A stretch of 64,000 bases of DNA. Source: Mucilaginibacter sp. L294. GTDB lineage: Bacteria; Bacteroidota; Bacteroidia; Sphingobacteriales; Sphingobacteriaceae. The position numbers and the translations under genes are program-made. Location: NCBI RefSeq assembly GCF_001636615.1, contig NZ_LGEK01000006.1:1-64000 (forward strand), given 5' to 3'. Numbering within the stretch: the stretch's first letter is position 1; every line of letters starts with the position of its first letter. Below are positions 62,304-64,000 of this stretch, one piece after another. A model generated the notes under the pieces. It did no database searches. It saw only the letters and a program-made list of their open reading frames with translations, and had not been told where the DNA came from.

Positions 62304-63161
62304 CTAACCGAGGTTTTTGTTGCGGAAAGTTAATGCAGTTATACCTGCAACTTTGGTAAAGAGCCGCGAAAAATAGGGGAAGTCGTCATAACCTAATGCC
62401 GCGGCAATTTCTTTAACGGATTGGCTGGAATGATACAGCAGGCGCTTTGCTTCTAAAATTACACGCTGCTGTATATGATATGAAACGGAATAACCCGTTG
62501 CGTTTTTAACACACTCGTTTAGGTAAGGCGTAGATATATTGAGTTTCTCTGCATAATCTGCCGGGCGTTTAGCAATGGTATAATTACGTTCTAATAGCTC
62601 CCGGAAGGTTTTGGTAACTGTTTCAAATCGCGAAAGTTTATCTGTTGATTTCGATTGTTCCAGATATGGAGACACGGCAAGTGCAACCAGTGCGTTACAA
62701 CTATCTTTTAGTAAGGAATGATATAGTTTGGCGGTTTTCCGCTCAGCAAATTTGATACAAAGTGATACCGCTTCAGCAATAATGGAAAACGTTTCCGCAT
62801 TTAAAGGCAGGGGTTTTACGGGCGTAATATCTTCCAGCAACTTCAGATATTCAGGGTTCAGGTTTACATTATTAATTGCCCAACTGCTTACTGTTACATT
62901 TTCAAATGTTATTATGCGGTGTACCTGGTTCGGGTGCATATAGATAACAGATGGGGACTTCATTTCATACCTTTGAAAATCAATATCGATAGTAATTGTA
63001 CCTTTTTCAAGTAAATGAAATGAGTGGCGGTCGTGCCGTTCAGATTGCTCCTCGCCCTCAAAATTGGGTATATCATTAAGGGACATCTTTTCAATGGAAA
63101 TACCTGTGTGATACTCTCCGCCAAAATTATTTACAGGAATGGATGTTGTTTTTTTATGCAT
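62304..63161 (-). CDS. AraC family transcriptional regulator with cupin sensor
   Basis: This 285-residue regulator has an N-terminal AraC_binding cupin-like domain (about 25-110; RHDRHSFHLLEKGTITIDID and MHPNQVHRI). The C-terminal double helix-turn-helix spans about 185-283 (KRPADYAEKLNISTPYLNEC; VKEIAAALGYDDFPYFSRLF). It probably binds a small aromatic or similar ligand and activates the downstream monooxygenase gene on the same strand. Confidence 0.9.
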   Translation of the reverse strand: MHKKTTSIPVNNFGGEYHTGISIEKMSLNDIPNFEGEEQSERHDRHSFHLLEKGTITIDIDFQRYEMKSPSVIYMHPNQVHRIITFENVTVSSWAINNVNLNPEYLKLLEDITPVKPLPLNAETFSIIAEAVSLCIKFAERKTAKLYHSLLKDSCNALVALAVSPYLEQSKSTDKLSRFETVTKTFRELLERNYTIAKRPADYAEKLNISTPYLNECVKNATGYSVSYHIQQRVILEAKRLLYHSSQSVKEIAAALGYDDFPYFSRLFTKVAGITALTFRNKNLG

Positions 63162-63279
63162 TGCTTTTTAGTTCCCTACGCAAATATAACTTTTTGAATC
63201 TGCCGCATACCTTTCCCAACAATCACAACATTTTCCACATCTGCTGCAAGTCCCCAATCAAAATGCCTATTTTGCATTG

Positions 63280-64000
63280 ATGAAGGAATCTACAGGAAAA
63301 ACAGACGGAAAGAAGAAAATATTTGTGCTGGATACCTCGGTTATACTTTATGACCACAACGCCTTTGAGAATTTCCAGGAGCACGATGTTGCCATACCCA
63401 TACAGGTACTGGAAGAACTGGATAATATGAAAAGCGGTAACGATACCCGCAACTTTGAGGCCCGCAGTTTTATCAGGCTGATGGACGATATGTCAAAAAG
63501 CAGGCTCATTAACCAGTGGATACCCCTGAATGGTAAAAGCAAAGGCTGTTTTAAAGTGATCATGGATGCCAAGAACACCAGTGCCGATGCCGAGGTGGTG
63601 TTTGGGTCTGACAAGATAGACCATCGCATCCTGAACGCTGCCCTGGGCGTACAGTTTGAGCATCCCGATAGGAAAGTGATATTAGTATCGAAGGATATAT
63701 GCCTGCGTTTAAAGGCAAAATCGCTCAACCTGTTTGCCGAAGATTATGAAACCGGCAAGGTAAAAAATCTTGATGAGCTTTACAGCGGTAAAACTACCCT
63801 CAATAAAATAACCGAGAAACTGCTGGCCAAACTCAATAAGAACGATAGCCTGCCGGCAGATAATTTAGATATCCCGGTAGAAGCCGGTAACCAGTTCTAC
63901 ATCTTAAATAGCAAGAATGGTTCTGCATCGGGGTTTTATAACGCACAAAGCGGGCAATTGGAGAAAGTGACCGAGCAGCCCGTATTAAATATTTATCCGC
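63280..64000 (+). CDS. PIN domain-PhoH family ATPase, 5' part only
   Basis: The visible 240 codons contain the complete PIN-like nuclease domain (about 12-160). It opens KIFVLDTSVILYDHNAF, has the acidic residues LEELDNMKSGND, and carries VILVSKDICLRLKAKSLN. The following linker has EDYETGK and ends NIYP where the window stops. This is the N-terminal half of PIN-PhoH (YlaK/PhoH2-like) proteins, which join an RNase to an RNA-helicase-type ATPase; the ATPase part lies beyond the window. Confidence 0.9.
   Translation, partial: MKESTGKTDGKKKIFVLDTSVILYDHNAFENFQEHDVAIPIQVLEELDNMKSGNDTRNFEARSFIRLMDDMSKSRLINQWIPLNGKSKGCFKVIMDAKNTSADAEVVFGSDKIDHRILNAALGVQFEHPDRKVILVSKDICLRLKAKSLNLFAEDYETGKVKNLDELYSGKTTLNKITEKLLAKLNKNDSLPADNLDIPVEAGNQFYILNSKNGSASGFYNAQSGQLEKVTEQPVLNIYP

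Overview
The window looks like chromosomal DNA of a Bacteroidota bacterium, most likely family Sphingobacteriaceae (Mucilaginibacter/Pedobacter-like). This placement rests on gene content (secreted GH92 glycosidase, S9 peptidase, WbqC, MscS, two-permease ABC efflux, DUF3820), starts without Shine-Dalgarno sites, a TAnnTTTG-type promoter, and many dispersed palindromic repeats between genes. No rRNA, tRNA, CRISPR array or intact insertion sequence was seen. Both ends are cut inside genes: an OmpA-family protein at the left and a PIN-PhoH protein at the right.

Layout. 1-8.1 kb: OmpA C-terminus, small VOC and SRPBCC proteins, acetate transporter, gpmA, a large secreted S9 peptidase, a tail-collar protein and a signal peptidase I gene broken by a frameshift. 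8.2-16.9 kb: one co-directional cluster encoding a tripartite efflux pump (periplasmic adaptor, TolC-like channel, ABC ATPase, two permeases) and its NtrC-type response regulator and histidine kinase; a plausible sigma-54 promoter and upstream palindrome precede it. 16.9-18.2 kb: metal-binding HMA/MauE membrane protein and an AraC regulator with an HMA-like N-terminus. 18.3-33 kb: PhyH dioxygenase, TfoX, GH92, omega-amidase plus methionine-type aminotransferase, transglutaminase-like protein, a TrpXYZ-type ABC importer, sorbosone-dehydrogenase-like lipoprotein, aldo/keto reductase. 33.2-37.3 kb: the most accessory-looking stretch, with an XRE regulator, DUF3820, a RepA-like ATPase preceded by iteron-like repeats, unknown proteins and several repeat families. 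37.3-53 kb: mostly housekeeping genes (DUF4239, TPM, corA, wbqC, acyltransferase, GT2, mscS, aroQ, xerD, prmC, ribD, EamA, yigZ, mgtE). 53-60.2 kb: a GxxExxY gene between two 91-bp direct repeats, bioB, an AT-rich Mrr nuclease, an orphan encapsulated-ferritin-like gene whose start codon lies in a perfect hairpin, a secreted SAM hydrolase, a UBP zinc finger, a methyltransferase, and a radical-SAM/DUF4130 DNA-repair pair. 60.2-61.1 kb: a 915-bp gene-free region holding about eleven degenerate repeat units of about 26 nt, with promoter-like and terminator-like flanks. 61.1-64 kb: FAD monooxygenase with an AraC regulator, then PIN-PhoH.

The observations most worth following are the 60.4-61.1 kb candidate structured RNA and tandem array, the repeat-flanked GxxExxY cassette with a remnant of a second copy, the hairpin over the start codon of the shell-less encapsulated ferritin, the iteron-like cluster before the RepA-like ATPase, and prmC, whose coding sequence appears to have absorbed two intergenic repeat families in frame. 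All calls were made by reading the sequence; no database search was run.
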